Shown here piece after piece: positions 16,226 through 24,621 of a DNA stretch of 64,000 nucleotides. The stretch lies in NCBI GenBank assembly GCA_963726335.1, contig CAVSCD010000011.1, positions 558,001 to 622,000 on the forward strand, given 5' to 3'. The position numbers were made by a program, and so were the translations under genes. Source of the DNA: CAVSCD01 sp963726335. Its GTDB lineage: Bacteria > Acidobacteriota > Aminicenantia > Aminicenantales > UBA8522. The stretch's first letter is position 1; each line of letters opens with the position of its first letter. The notes beneath the pieces are model-generated. The model was not told the origin of the DNA. It saw nothing but the letters and a program-made list of their open reading frames with translations, and ran no database searches.

Positions 16226-18379
16226 CTAAAGCCTGTCGACCGAAACGATTCCCTTTATCCCCAGTATTTTCTTGGAGATCGTCTCGAGCTGTTTCATGTC
16301 CCGGACCATGAGGCTGAGCTTGATCTCGGCCGGCCGGCCGTTGGCGGTCAGGGCATCGAGCTTGGTGATGTTCGCGCCCAGCTCGGCGATCCCGGTCGCC
16401 ACCTTTCCCAGGACGCCCGGCGCGTCGACGCTCCGGACAAGAAGCCGCGCCCGGAACAACCCGGCTTGGGTTTCCCCCCAGGAGACATCGACCATCCGTT
16501 CGCTGCTGAGGATCTCCTTGACGACCAGCGGGCAGCGGCCGGCGTGGATGGTGACGCCCTTTCCGGAGGTGATGTAGCCGACGATCGGCTCGCCCTTGAT
16601 CGGGGCGCAGCAGCGGGCCAGCCGGACGAGCTCTCCGGGCGCGCCCCGGACCTCGATCCCCGCGGACGCCCCGCCGCGGAGCTTCTCCGTCAGCTTGCGG
16701 ATGAAGTCCGGCCGCCTCTCCGCCGGCTCGGCACCCCGGCTGATCTTGGCCATCAGCTTCCCGTCGACGACGACGCGGCCGCGGCCGATGAGGGCGTAGA
16801 AATCGTCCAGGTTCCTGATCTTGAAGCTCAGAGTCTCGGCCAACCGGCGGAGGAGAGCCTCCTCCTTCGTCAGCTCGGGCGGCAAAGGGAGACGGCGGGA
16901 CCGGCGTTCCCAGATCTTCCTGCCCAGGGTCGTGCTCCGGGTTTTTTCCTGGAGGTTGAGCCAGCGCTTGATCTGGTGCCTGGCGCCCGAGGTGAAGACC
17001 GTGTTCAGCCAGACGGCGCGCGGCGTCTTTTCGGGCGCGGTCCGGATCTCCACGATGTCCCCGGTCTTGAGGATGCTTTTAAGCGGCGCCTCCGCCCCGT
17101 TGATCACGGCGCTGGCGGCGTGGAGGCCGATCTCGGAATGGACCTTGAACGCGAAATCGAGCGCCGAGCCGCCGAGCGGCAGGGTGACGACCTTGCCTTT
17201 GGGAGTGAAAGCGTAAACTTCCTCGGGGATGAGGTCGGTCTTGAGGTTCTTCAGGAACTCGCGCGGGCTTTTCTGCTCGGTGTACAGGTCAACCATCTCG
17301 CGCAGCCATTCCAGCCGCTTGTCCTGCTTCACGGCGCGGGCGTCGTCCTGGTCCTTGTATTTCCAGTGGGCGGCGATCCCGTTCTCGGCGAGGGTGTGCA
17401 TATCATGCGTCCGGATCTGGATCTCGAAGGTCTGCTTGTCCTCGGTGATGATGGTGGTGTGCAGGGCCCGGTAGAGGTTGGCCTTGGGCATGGCGATAAA
17501 ATCGCGGAACCGGTGGGGGAGCGGCGGCCACTTCTGGTGGATGATGCCCAGCGCGGCGTAGCAGTTCTTCACGGTGTCGGTGATGATCCGCAGCGCTTTG
17601 AAATCATAGACCTGGTCGAAGTCGATGCCGCGCTTCATCATCTTGTCGTGGATGCTGTAGAGCCGCTTGATCCTCCCCTCGACCTCGGCCGGGATGCCGT
17701 TCTCCCGCGTCAGCTCTTCGAGCTTGGCCTTCAGCCGCCCGAGCTCGGCCTCGGCCTTCTGGCGCTCGGGCGTGACGATGGCGGCGATCCGGAAGTACTC
17801 GTCGGGGTCGACGTAGCGGAAGGCCAGGTCCTCGAGCTCCGCCTTGATCCGGCCCATGCCCAGCCGGTTGGCGATGGGCGCGTAGATGTCCAGGGTCTCC
17901 TTGGCGATGTGCTTCTGCTTGTCCTCGGGCAGGAACTTGAGTGTTTGCAGATTGTGGATCCGGTCGGCCAGCTTGATGAAGATGACGCGCAGGTCGCCGA
18001 TCATGGCCAGGATGATCTTCCGGATGGTCTCCGCCTGGCGGGCCTCGGCCGAGGACTCTTGAACGCGGCTGATCTTGGTGACCCCGTCCACGAGGTCGGC
18101 GACTTCGGCGCCGAAATTCTCCCGGATCTCGGCCGCCGTGACCTCCGTGTCTTCGAGAACGTCGTGAAGCAGGGCGGCGACGAGGGTGACATTGTCGAGC
18201 TTCATGTCGGCGAGCATGTTGGCGACTTCGAGCGGGTGGCTGAGGTACGGCTCGCCCGACCGGCGCGTCTGGCCCTTGTGGGCGCGGGCGGCGAAGATGT
18301 AGGCCTTTTTCAGAAGGTTGGTATCTTTCTCGCCGTAGGCCGCCGAGACTTTGTCCAGGATATCGTCGAACCGGATCAT
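16226..18379 (-). CDS. Bifunctional (p)ppGpp synthetase/hydrolase (RelA/SpoT family)
   Basis: A 717-residue Rel protein controlling the stringent response. The HD hydrolase domain is intact, with His48 and the HDVLED motif at 72-77, plus the ADRIHNLQTL motif. The synthetase domain has YDFKALRIIT and FEIQIRT. The RFRD motif at 290-293 is the positively charged type seen in bifunctional enzymes, not the ExDD type of synthetase-only RelA. TGS (YAFTPKGKVVTLP) and a C-terminal ACT domain follow. The start overlaps the gmhB stop by 4 bp, so it is translated with gmhB and waaF. Confidence 0.95.
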   Translation of the reverse strand: MIRFDDILDKVSAAYGEKDTNLLKKAYIFAARAHKGQTRRSGEPYLSHPLEVANMLADMKLDNVTLVAALLHDVLEDTEVTAAEIRENFGAEVADLVDGVTKISRVQESSAEARQAETIRKIILAMIGDLRVIFIKLADRIHNLQTLKFLPEDKQKHIAKETLDIYAPIANRLGMGRIKAELEDLAFRYVDPDEYFRIAAIVTPERQKAEAELGRLKAKLEELTRENGIPAEVEGRIKRLYSIHDKMMKRGIDFDQVYDFKALRIITDTVKNCYAALGIIHQKWPPLPHRFRDFIAMPKANLYRALHTTIITEDKQTFEIQIRTHDMHTLAENGIAAHWKYKDQDDARAVKQDKRLEWLREMVDLYTEQKSPREFLKNLKTDLIPEEVYAFTPKGKVVTLPLGGSALDFAFKVHSEIGLHAASAVINGAEAPLKSILKTGDIVEIRTAPEKTPRAVWLNTVFTSGARHQIKRWLNLQEKTRSTTLGRKIWERRSRRLPLPPELTKEEALLRRLAETLSFKIRNLDDFYALIGRGRVVVDGKLMAKISRGAEPAERRPDFIRKLTEKLRGGASAGIEVRGAPGELVRLARCCAPIKGEPIVGYITSGKGVTIHAGRCPLVVKEILSSERMVDVSWGETQAGLFRARLLVRSVDAPGVLGKVATGIAELGANITKLDALTANGRPAEIKLSLMVRDMKQLETISKKILGIKGIVSVDRL

Positions 18380-18957
18380 CGGGACCTCTGTTCCCGGCGG
18401 ATGATCCAGCGGGCGGCGCTCAGGACGCCGGAGGCCACGTGGACCGGGTCCGGGCTCAGGGCCCGGACCCGCATCCTCGAGGCCCGTCCCTGGCCCGTCA
18501 ACACCAGCACGGGCGCGGCCCCGATGTTCCGCGCAAAGGCGATATCGTCCGGCTTGTCCCCGATCATGTAGGAGCGGGCGAGGTCGAGGCCGAAGTCCGC
18601 CGCGGCCCGCAGAGCCAGGCCGGGGCGCGGTTTCCGGCAGTCGCAGGCGACGGCGTAGCGCGGGTCCGCGCCGCCCTCGAAATGAGGGCAGAAATAAAAC
18701 GCGTCGATCCGGGCGCCGCGCGAAGCGAAAGCCGCCCCCATCTCCCGATGGAGGGCCTCGACGTCGGCCTCGCCGAAGAACCCGCGGCCCACTCCGGACT
18801 GGTTGCTGACGACGATGGCCAGAAGGCCCGCCTCGTTAAGCCCGCGCACCGCCTCGAAGCTCCCCGGATAGATCGTGATTTTCCCGAAGTTCCCGGGATA
18901 GCCGGCGTCTTCGTTGAGCGTGCCGTCGCGGTCGAGGAAAACCGCCCGCTTGGTCAT
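18376..18957 (-). CDS. gmhB: D-glycero-D-manno-heptose 1,7-bisphosphate phosphatase
   Basis: A 193-residue HAD-superfamily phosphatase in the ADP-heptose pathway for LPS inner core. The nucleophile motif is LDRDGTLNED (Asp9, Asp11). The GmhB-specific zinc site is visible as CPHFEG ... CDCRKPRPG, and GDKPDDIAFA is the third HAD motif. The long open frame upstream is antisense or out of family; the ATG at 18957 overlaps the waaF-like stop (ATGA). Its neighbour waaF uses the product's ADP-heptose. A histidinol-phosphate phosphatase is a less likely alternative. Confidence 0.9.
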   Translation of the reverse strand: MTKRAVFLDRDGTLNEDAGYPGNFGKITIYPGSFEAVRGLNEAGLLAIVVSNQSGVGRGFFGEADVEALHREMGAAFASRGARIDAFYFCPHFEGGADPRYAVACDCRKPRPGLALRAAADFGLDLARSYMIGDKPDDIAFARNIGAAPVLVLTGQGRASRMRVRALSPDPVHVASGVLSAARWIIRREQRSR

Positions 18958-19958
18958 GGCCAGAGAGCCTCGGCGGCCGCGGCGACTTCGGCGGGCGCGA
19001 CGAGCGCCAGGCACCGATGGTCGAGGGGACACTGGCGGTAATAGCACGGCCAGCAGGGAACGTCGGCCTTCACCACCCGCGACGGCGGCGCGAACGGCCC
19101 GGTGACCGCCGGGTTCGTCGGGCCGAAGATGCCCACGACCGGGACTCCCAGCGCGTTGGCCAGGTGCATCGGGCCGGTGTCGTTGGCCATCACCAGGGTT
19201 GACCGGGCGATCACGCCCATGAGCTGGCGAAGGGTCGTCGAACCGGTGAGAATATGGGGTTGGCATTTCATCTGCTTGCGGATAACCTCGGCGATATCCG
19301 TCTCGGCGGCCGACCCGACGATCAGGACCTCGGCGCCGTGCCGCTCCTGGACCAGGGCCGCCGCCGCGGCGAAGCTCCCGGCCGGCCAGCGCTTGGCCGG
19401 GCCGTAGCTCGCGCCGGGACAGAGCGCGACGAGCGGCCGCGCCGGGTCGACGCCCAGGCGCTTGAGCCGCTCGCCCGCCTCCTCGAGGTCCTTCGCGGGG
19501 AGGACGATCTTCAATTCGGGGGGGAGCGTCTCGAGGCCGAGCCCGGCGACGAGGTCGAGATAATAATGGACCTGGTGGCGCGGCGCGGCGGGCCTGGGGC
19601 GCCGGACCGCTTTCGTCAGCAGGAGCGAGCGCCCGTCGGCGGCATACCCCCAGCGCTCGGGGACCCCGCCGAGACGGAAGAGGAAGGCCGAGCCGAGGGA
19701 ATTGGTCAGGAGCAGGCCCGCGTCAAACGCCCCCTCGCGAACCTTCCGGGAAGCCTGCCGGAAACCCTGCCAGCCGTTTTCCTCGGGAAGCTCGACGACC
19801 CCGTCGGCCAGTCCGGTAACCGTGAACAGGTCCCCGGCCCCTGCCTTGGCCGCGACCCGGATCTCGGCCCGGGGAAAAGCGTGGCGCAGGCTCTTGAGGG
19901 CGGGGATGGCCAGGACGCAGTCGCCGACCCAATTGGGGGCCCGGACGATGATTTTCAT
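18954..19958 (-). CDS. waaF: Glycosyltransferase family 9, ADP-heptose:LPS heptosyltransferase
   Basis: A 334-residue GT9 enzyme that adds heptose to the LPS inner core on the inner face of the cytoplasmic membrane. It starts MKIIVRAPNWVGDCVLA, the standard family start. The donor-binding region DTGPMHLANALGVPVVGIFGPTNP lies near the C-terminus. A further ATG three codons upstream (19967) overlaps the promoter -10 box, so the start at 19958 is preferred; the transcript would then be leaderless. It heads an operon with gmhB and relA/spoT. WaaC is a possible alternative name within GT9. Confidence 0.88.
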   Translation of the reverse strand: MKIIVRAPNWVGDCVLAIPALKSLRHAFPRAEIRVAAKAGAGDLFTVTGLADGVVELPEENGWQGFRQASRKVREGAFDAGLLLTNSLGSAFLFRLGGVPERWGYAADGRSLLLTKAVRRPRPAAPRHQVHYYLDLVAGLGLETLPPELKIVLPAKDLEEAGERLKRLGVDPARPLVALCPGASYGPAKRWPAGSFAAAAALVQERHGAEVLIVGSAAETDIAEVIRKQMKCQPHILTGSTTLRQLMGVIARSTLVMANDTGPMHLANALGVPVVGIFGPTNPAVTGPFAPPSRVVKADVPCWPCYYRQCPLDHRCLALVAPAEVAAAAEALWP

Positions 19959-19965
19959 TTTCTCC

Positions 19966-19995
19966 ATTCTATTCCCGGGCGGCGCGGCCTGTCAA
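19966..19995 (-). promoter_or_regulatory. Sigma-70 promoter for the waaF operon, leaderless start
   Basis: On the minus strand: TTGACA (19995-19990), an 18-nt spacer and TAGAAT (19971-19966). The waaF ATG at 19958 begins 7 nt after the -10 box, so the mRNA probably starts at or next to the A of the ATG. Confidence 0.6.
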
Positions 19996-20017
19996 AATCC
20001 GGCGAATAATGAGCAGC

Positions 20018-20202
20018 ATCTCCATCCGTGTGATCAGATGGTGGAGAATTGGGGTCCTGTCACGGCGATCCCCCGGCGCCCGAACGGTCAGCCATGCTCA
20101 TGCCGATTGAGCAAAGTCCCCGGCATCAAACGTTCGGTCGGCGGGGGGCCCCCACGCCGCGCCACCCCTCACTTTGATTATCGCCATAACACGGATGGAG
20201 AT
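20018..20202. repeat. Dispersed palindromic element with 14-bp outer inverted repeat
   Basis: The outer arms ATCTCCATCCGTGT (20018-20031) and ACACGGATGGAGAT (20189-20202) are exact inverted copies. The inner ends are GGGTCCTGTCACGGCG (from 20052) and CGCCGCGCCACCC (to about 20167). The core repeats the CCCGAACGGTCAG ... AACGTTCGGTCGGCGGGG stem of the 15.8-kb copy. The left arm begins 60 bp upstream of waaF. It lies between waaF and fmdB, both on the minus strand. Confidence 0.85.
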
Positions 20203-20249
20203 TCATCCCGAATTATGACCTTGGTAATGGCCGGAAGCGCCGCGGGCGC

Positions 20250-20543
20250 CTAGTCTTTCGACGGCGTCGCGGCGGGCGTTTTCTTGTCCCCGGTGTCCTT
20301 GCCGGACGCCTCCGCGCTCTTCGCGGAATCTTCCTTTTGCGTCTCGGATTTTTCGGGCGAGGATCTCTTGGCGTAATCCGTGATGTACCAGCCGCTGCCC
20401 TTGAACTGGATGGCCGGAGAGGAGATGACCTTTTTCATCGCTCCGCCGCAGACCATGCATTTCTCGAGAGGCGGGCCGCCCACCTTCTGGATGATCTCGA
20501 CGCGGCGGAAGCATTGAGTGCAACGGTATTCGTATAAAGGCAT
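20250..20543 (-). CDS. FmdB-family zinc-ribbon protein
   Basis: A 97-residue protein with an N-terminal FmdB-type zinc ribbon: MPLYEYRCTQC, then CMVCGG. The middle segment ISSPAIQFKGSGWYITDYAKRSS is the usual continuation in this family. The C-terminal 35 residues are charged, low-complexity and rich in Lys, Ser and Glu. The family is annotated as putative regulators by analogy to FmdB of Methylophilus, but the function is mostly unknown. It has its own promoter (20571-20598). Confidence 0.88.
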   Translation of the reverse strand: MPLYEYRCTQCFRRVEIIQKVGGPPLEKCMVCGGAMKKVISSPAIQFKGSGWYITDYAKRSSPEKSETQKEDSAKSAEASGKDTGDKKTPAATPSKD

Positions 20544-20570
20544 TTCAGCACACCCTTGTCTTAATCATTC

Positions 20571-20598
20571 ATTATAACAGAGCGGCTGTCCATATCAA
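20571..20598 (-). promoter_or_regulatory. Sigma-70 promoter for the FmdB-family gene
   Basis: On the minus strand: TTGATA (20598-20593), a 16-nt spacer and TATAAT (20576-20571). The gene's ATG ends at 20543, leaving a leader of roughly 20 nt. Confidence 0.7.
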
Positions 20599-20675
20599 GG
20601 TCACGGGACGACGGCCGAGTTCTCGGGGTGAGCGTCTTTTGGGAGACCGGCCGCGCGCCGGCCGGCCTTGGTGTC

Positions 20676-22107
20676 TCACCGAAAGACGATGGCTTCGAAG
20701 GTGGCGATCTCGGCGCCATTTTTCCAGGCGTCGGGCGGCAGTCCGGCCTTGACGCAGGCCTGGGCGAGGAAGGTCTCGCGGTCCCAGCCGTTCTCGACGG
20801 CGACCTGGGGCAGGAGCAGTCCCCGGTTCTCGCCGCGCGAGATCACGAGCCCGTGCCGGCCGACCGCGACCCGTCCCGGGCTGTCGACCTTCTCGGGCGT
20901 CGTGAGCACGGAGATCTCGATCTCCAGGTCGGCGAGCTCCTCTCGCGTGACGGGAGGGAAACGCTGGTCCTGGGTGGCGGCGAAGATGGCGGTCCGGATG
21001 ACCGTCTCATATAGGGGGAACACCGGCTCGATATAGCCGATGCAGCCGCGCAGCTCGCCGCGCTTTTTGAGCGTGACGAAAGCGCCCTTGGGTCCGAGGA
21101 GATTCGGGGCCTCGGTTTCGTACTGGACGGTGCGTCCGTCCTCGACGAAGGCCCGGACGGCCTGACGGGCCAGGCCCAGCAGCTCCTTTTTCTCGTCCGG
21201 CGAGAGCGAGAACCCGGCGGCTGCCGTCCCCGGGCTCACGGCCGCGGCCAGATAGCCCACGACCCGGCTCGTGTCCCCGGTTCCGGCTGCGGAATCGGAG
21301 TAATGGAGAACGGTCACCCGCGGCGCGCCGAGCGTCTTCATGGCGAGGAACGCCGCGGCCACGCCGCCCCCGCCGCACATCATGTTCTCGCCCCGCTCGC
21401 TCCGGTCCGCGATGGCGCCGGCGTCCGCTTTCCGGACGAGGTCGATCGTCCTGGCGTCGGCGGCGTTGGCTTTGTCCTTGGCCAGGTAATGCGAGAGATC
21501 GGTCGAGGCGACGATCAGGGCCCCGGGCACCGCCAAGGCCTCGCCCAGCCCCTTGGCCAGGGCTCTGATGTTGGCTCTCGTCGGATACCCGAGCACGATG
21601 GGGACGATGCGGGCGCCGGGGAGCGCCCTTTGGATGAAGGGGATCTGGACCTCGATTGAATGTTCCTTCTCGTGAGCCGCGGCGATGTAGGAGAACCCGG
21701 AGGCCCTGGCGATCCGGGCGGCGAGCGCTTCGTCGACCGGCACCGTGCCGAGCGGCGTCTCGTACCCGCCCCGAAGATAGATGGAAGCGCCGTCCAAGCC
21801 GTACTGGTGGGATGTCCCCACCACGACGACGGTGTCGAACGGACGGCCCTGCACGACGCGGTAGGCACGGGCGGCGGTCTGTCCCGAAAAAATATAGCCG
21901 GCGTGCGGACAGATCAGGAGCCTCGCGTCCTTGGCCTCGGCTGGCGGAGGGCCGGCGGCCCGGAGATAGTCGTCGATCAGCGCGGCGAGCCGGGCCGGGT
22001 CGGCGTCGTAGAAGGTGCCCGCGAACACGGCCGCCCGGGTGCCTTGCGCCGGCGCCGCTGCGGCCGCCGCCGCTATCGAGAAAAGAACAGCAACAGCTCT
22101 CGTTCAT
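20676..22107 (-). CDS. Fused Memo/AMMECR1 protein, apparently exported; start frame-shifted
   Basis: The intact frame (20676-22028, 450 residues from a GTG) has an N-terminal Memo domain (FAGTFYDADP, PHAGYIFSGQTA, GTSHQYG, STDLSHY; about 1-265) and a C-terminal AMMECR1 domain (GAFVTLKKRGELRGCIGYIEP, about 315-450). In most genomes these are two separate proteins of the AmmeMemoRadiSam system. Upstream, a promoter, a GGAGGG site and an ATG at 22107 start in a frame off by one. In the main frame the same stretch encodes AVAVLFSIAAAAAAAPAQG, a signal peptide. One missing base near 22100 would restore it. No radical-SAM partner is nearby. Confidence 0.85.
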
Positions 22108-22124
22108 TGTTTTCCCTCCCCCTC

Positions 22125-22152
22125 ATGTTATCATCGCGGGACCAAAAATCAA
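22125..22152 (-). promoter_or_regulatory. Candidate promoter for the Memo/AMMECR1 gene
   Basis: On the minus strand: TTGATT (22152-22147), a 16-nt spacer and TAACAT (22130-22125). A GGGGGAGGG ribosome-binding site and the ATG ending at 22107 follow. This supports translation starting at 22107 rather than at the internal GTG. Confidence 0.55.
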
Positions 22153-22170
22153 TCGAGGCGGCGGCCCTGA

Positions 22171-22360
22171 TAGCATCTCGTTTCGTGTGATGCCGAGAGG
22201 ACAGGGCGGGGGTGGCACGGCGCCAGTCCCTGCCCGCCCGGAGCGACGGGGACCCCTCTCCCCTTGGAGTGCGCTAACTGTCGTTGACGGGTGAGGCGCG
22301 AGGACGGACAGGGATGCGCCGTGACAGGACCCCATCGAGGAACAACACAATCACACGGGG
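22171..22360. repeat. Dispersed palindromic element, GTCGCTCCGGGCG-type core
   Basis: The inner ends GGGTGGCACGGCG (from 22210) and CGCCGTGACAGGACCC (to 22333) match the family. The halves pair through GTCCCTGCCCGCCCGGAGCG and the GCGCGAGGACGGACAGGGATG stretch. The outer left arm TAGCATCTCGTTTCGTGTGA (22171-22190) has a shorter inverted match, TCACACG (22351-22357). It fills most of the gap between the divergent Memo/AMMECR1 gene and the small plus-strand genes. Confidence 0.75.
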
Positions 22361-22424
22361 CGTATTTATGTTGACTTTTTTGGCGCGTTCGGAGAAAATA
22401 ATCACTCAGCGTGAGGCTGCAGTC

Positions 22425-22547
22425 ATGAAAGAATTCTTCAAGGGCTTCGTCAGAATATTGCTGGTGGCGTCCGCCTTTTATGTTGGGTTCAAGTTCGGGA
22501 AGTCCAAGGAAAAGGCCAAGATCCCGAATTTTCAGGAAGACACCTGA
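22425..22547 (+). CDS. Small predicted membrane-anchored protein, 40 aa
   Basis: A possible 40-residue protein starting MKEFFKGFVRILLVASAFYV and ending NFQEDT. It has one hydrophobic segment (about residues 7-22) followed by a basic stretch (KFGKSKEKAK), so it would sit in the membrane with a short tail. A GAGG-type site lies 10-14 nt upstream. The frame is open further upstream (another ATG at 22368), but that part is low-complexity repeat edge. No family is recognised. Coding status is plausible, not proven. Confidence 0.5.
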   Translation: MKEFFKGFVRILLVASAFYVGFKFGKSKEKAKIPNFQEDT

Positions 22548-22711
22548 AATCTCCCGCGCTCAGCCGCGCGGCCCTCAGCTCACGAAAAGTCCGGCGCGCC
22601 CGGGTGAAAGTGCGGTTGGCTGCCGGGTGCTTCTCCGCCGGCTTCCACATTGCCTCCCGGGCGGAGGAGAGCTATAATGAGGGACCTGTTTCGCGCCGCT
22701 GAGGAAAGACC

Positions 22712-22990
22712 ATGAATCTCGGAACATACGGCATCCTGATCGTCTTCGCCGCGTTCATCGTGCTGCTGATCCTGAACCCGAAGCTCAGCTGCTTCGGCAA
22801 GAGGATCCGTTCGCCGTTCTACCCGGTGCTTCGTAAGCGCCAGAAGAAAGCGCCGGCGAAGGCCAAAACGGCGGATTACGGGTTCCATCTGTCCGAGGAC
22901 CTCTCGGCCAAGGAGGGGACTCGCCGGCCGGGCGTCGACAAGGACAAGGCGGAAAAGAAAACCGACGACTACGGGTTCCGCCTGGATTGA
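22712..22990 (+). CDS. Small membrane protein with duplicated DYGF motif, 92 aa
   Basis: A 92-residue protein with one N-terminal membrane segment (GILIVFAAFIVLLIL, about 7-21), a basic juxtamembrane region, and a charged cytoplasmic or periplasmic tail. The tail contains two copies of a short motif: TADYGFHLSED (about 53-63) and TDDYGFRLD at the very end. An AGGAAAG site precedes the ATG. The stop is 4 bp before the TTG start of the LolB-like gene, so it is translated with the lolB-ispE operon. Function is unknown. Confidence 0.65.
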   Translation: MNLGTYGILIVFAAFIVLLILNPKLSCFGKRIRSPFYPVLRKRQKKAPAKAKTADYGFHLSEDLSAKEGTRRPGVDKDKAEKKTDDYGFRLD

Positions 22991-22994
22991 GGCC

Positions 22995-23663
22995 TTGAAC
23001 CGGATCCTCCCGCTTCTGGCCGCGGGCGTCCTCGGCCTGAGCGCGGCGGCGTGCCTCCGCGTCGGGCCCAAGGTCGAGACCGTGCCGCCGGCGGTGGAAT
23101 CGATCGAAGGCTACGCCTCCTGGCGGCTCGTCGGCAAAGGCGCCTCGACCCGTGCCCGCTTCTCCTTTCTTCTCGTCCTTCCCGACCGCGGGGTCATCGA
23201 GATCACCGACCCCCTGAACCGCACGGTGTCGCGTCTCGTCCTCGAGGGGGAGACGGCTTTCCTGGTGATACCCGGCCGGCGCGCTTATTGGCGGGCGGAC
23301 CGGACCGAGGTCATGACGAAGCTTCTGGGGTTTGCCATCAACCCGGAAGAGCTGTCGGCGCTGCTGACCGGCCGGGAGCCGGGGCTCGGCGGCTGGATCC
23401 TGGAGGCGGATGACCGGGGCCGGATCGCCCGCGGGCGCCGGGACGGCCTGGCGTTTTCGGTCCAGGAATTTTTCGACGGCGGCCGCCTGCCCCGCACGGT
23501 CGTCTTCGCCGACGGGGAAGTCCGGGGCAGCCTGAAAGTTATGCGCCTGCGCTTCAACCAACCCCTCCGCGAGGAGGCCCTGCGGCCGGCATTCCTGGAG
23601 GACGACCGCTACCGGGCCGTCGGCTGGCCCGAGATCGAGACGTGGCTCAGGGATGAAGACTAG
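22995..23663 (+). CDS. LolB-like outer-membrane lipoprotein
   Basis: A 222-residue predicted lipoprotein. The signal peptide ends in a lipobox, LSAAAC (cysteine at residue 20). The mature part, SIEGYASWRLVGKGASTRARFSFLLV followed by IEITDPLNRTVSRLVLEG, resembles the LolB/DUF4292 concave beta fold that binds lipoprotein acyl chains. Its place directly before ispE and prs matches the lolB-ispE-prs order of Gammaproteobacteria, which supports a role in inserting lipoproteins in the outer membrane. The start is TTG. The end overlaps ispE by 11 bp. Sequence similarity to true LolB is weak. Confidence 0.65.
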   Translation: MNRILPLLAAGVLGLSAAACLRVGPKVETVPPAVESIEGYASWRLVGKGASTRARFSFLLVLPDRGVIEITDPLNRTVSRLVLEGETAFLVIPGRRAYWRADRTEVMTKLLGFAINPEELSALLTGREPGLGGWILEADDRGRIARGRRDGLAFSVQEFFDGGRLPRTVVFADGEVRGSLKVMRLRFNQPLREEALRPAFLEDDRYRAVGWPEIETWLRDED

Positions 23664-24513
23664 ATCGTTCGCCAAGATCAACCTGGGGATCGAGGTCCTG
23701 GGCCTCCGGCCGGACAAGTACCATGAGATCCGGACCCTGTTCCAGTCCATCGATTTCGGCGACACGCTGGAGCTTTTGTCCCGCGCCGACGGCGAGATCG
23801 TCCTCGCCGGGACGGACCCGGCGATCCCCTGGGACGAGAGGAACCTCATCCTCAAGGCCGCCCGGCTGCTGAAACGAGAGTTCGGCGTCGCCGCGGGCGC
23901 GGAGATCCGGGTGGAGAAACGGATCCCCCCGGGAAAAGGCTTGGGCGGCGGCAGCAGCAACGCCGCCATGGCGCTCCACGCTCTCTCCAGGCTTTGGGAA
24001 CTCAACCCGGGACGGGCGAGGCTTCAGGCTTTGGCCGTATCGCTGGGGGCAGATGTTCCCTACTTCCTGGAGGGAGGGCTGTGCCTGGGCGAAGGCCGCG
24101 GAGATGTGCTGACGCCCCTCCCCGACCTTCCGCCCCTTTTCGGCGTGCTCGTCCTGCCGCCTTTTCCCTCGCTGACGGCCGACGTCTACGCCCGGCTTCC
24201 CTTGACTTCACTCCCTGAAGACAGTAGAATTAACGGGTTCCTGGAGCGAAAAGACTTCGGGCTGCTCGAGAACAGGCTCGAAGAGACCGTCTTTAACCTG
24301 TTTCCTCGGTTAGAAACGATCAAGAGCTTTTTTTGTCAAAACGAGGCCGTGCTTTCCCTCGTGAGCGGCTCCGGGTCAGCCGTCTTCGGCCTCTATCGAG
24401 ACCGAGAGAGAGCCCGCAGGGCCCGGGCCGATTGGCCGGGTCCCGAGGAGGCCCTGCTCGTGGAAACGCTCTCCCGGGAGCGCTATTGGCTCAGAATGAC
24501 GGCTGGGGTGTAG
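23653..24513 (+). CDS. ispE: 4-diphosphocytidyl-2-C-methyl-D-erythritol kinase
   Basis: A 286-residue GHMP kinase that phosphorylates CDP-ME in the MEP isoprenoid pathway. Motifs: SFAKINLGIEVLGLRPDKYHEI at the N-terminus, the ATP-binding PPGKGLGGGSSNAAMAL (about 97-113), and LSLVSGSGSAVFG near the C-terminus. It overlaps the LolB-like gene at its start. Its stop codon lies inside the tRNA-Gln gene that follows. ispD and ispF of the same pathway are about 10 kb downstream. Confidence 0.95.
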   Translation: MKTRSFAKINLGIEVLGLRPDKYHEIRTLFQSIDFGDTLELLSRADGEIVLAGTDPAIPWDERNLILKAARLLKREFGVAAGAEIRVEKRIPPGKGLGGGSSNAAMALHALSRLWELNPGRARLQALAVSLGADVPYFLEGGLCLGEGRGDVLTPLPDLPPLFGVLVLPPFPSLTADVYARLPLTSLPEDSRINGFLERKDFGLLENRLEETVFNLFPRLETIKSFFCQNEAVLSLVSGSGSAVFGLYRDRERARRARADWPGPEEALLVETLSRERYWLRMTAGV

Positions 24514-24575
24514 CCAAGCGGTAAGGCAACGGACTTTGGATCCGTCATCCGGAGGTTCGAATCCTCCCGCCCCAG
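24504..24575 (+). tRNA. tRNA-Gln (anticodon TTG)
   Basis: A complete cloverleaf. The acceptor stem is TGGGGTG (24504-24510) with CGCCCCA (24568-24574) and discriminator G. The anticodon loop CTTTGGA gives TTG, and the T-arm GGAGGTTCGAATCCTCC is perfect. The 3' CCA is not encoded. The first 10 nt overlap the end of ispE, whose TAG is at 24511-24513. It stands between ispE and prs. Confidence 0.95.
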
Positions 24576-24621
24576 TTTAAACCAGTTAAAAGCTGAAGAG
24601 ACATAGAACAAGGACAGGTCG

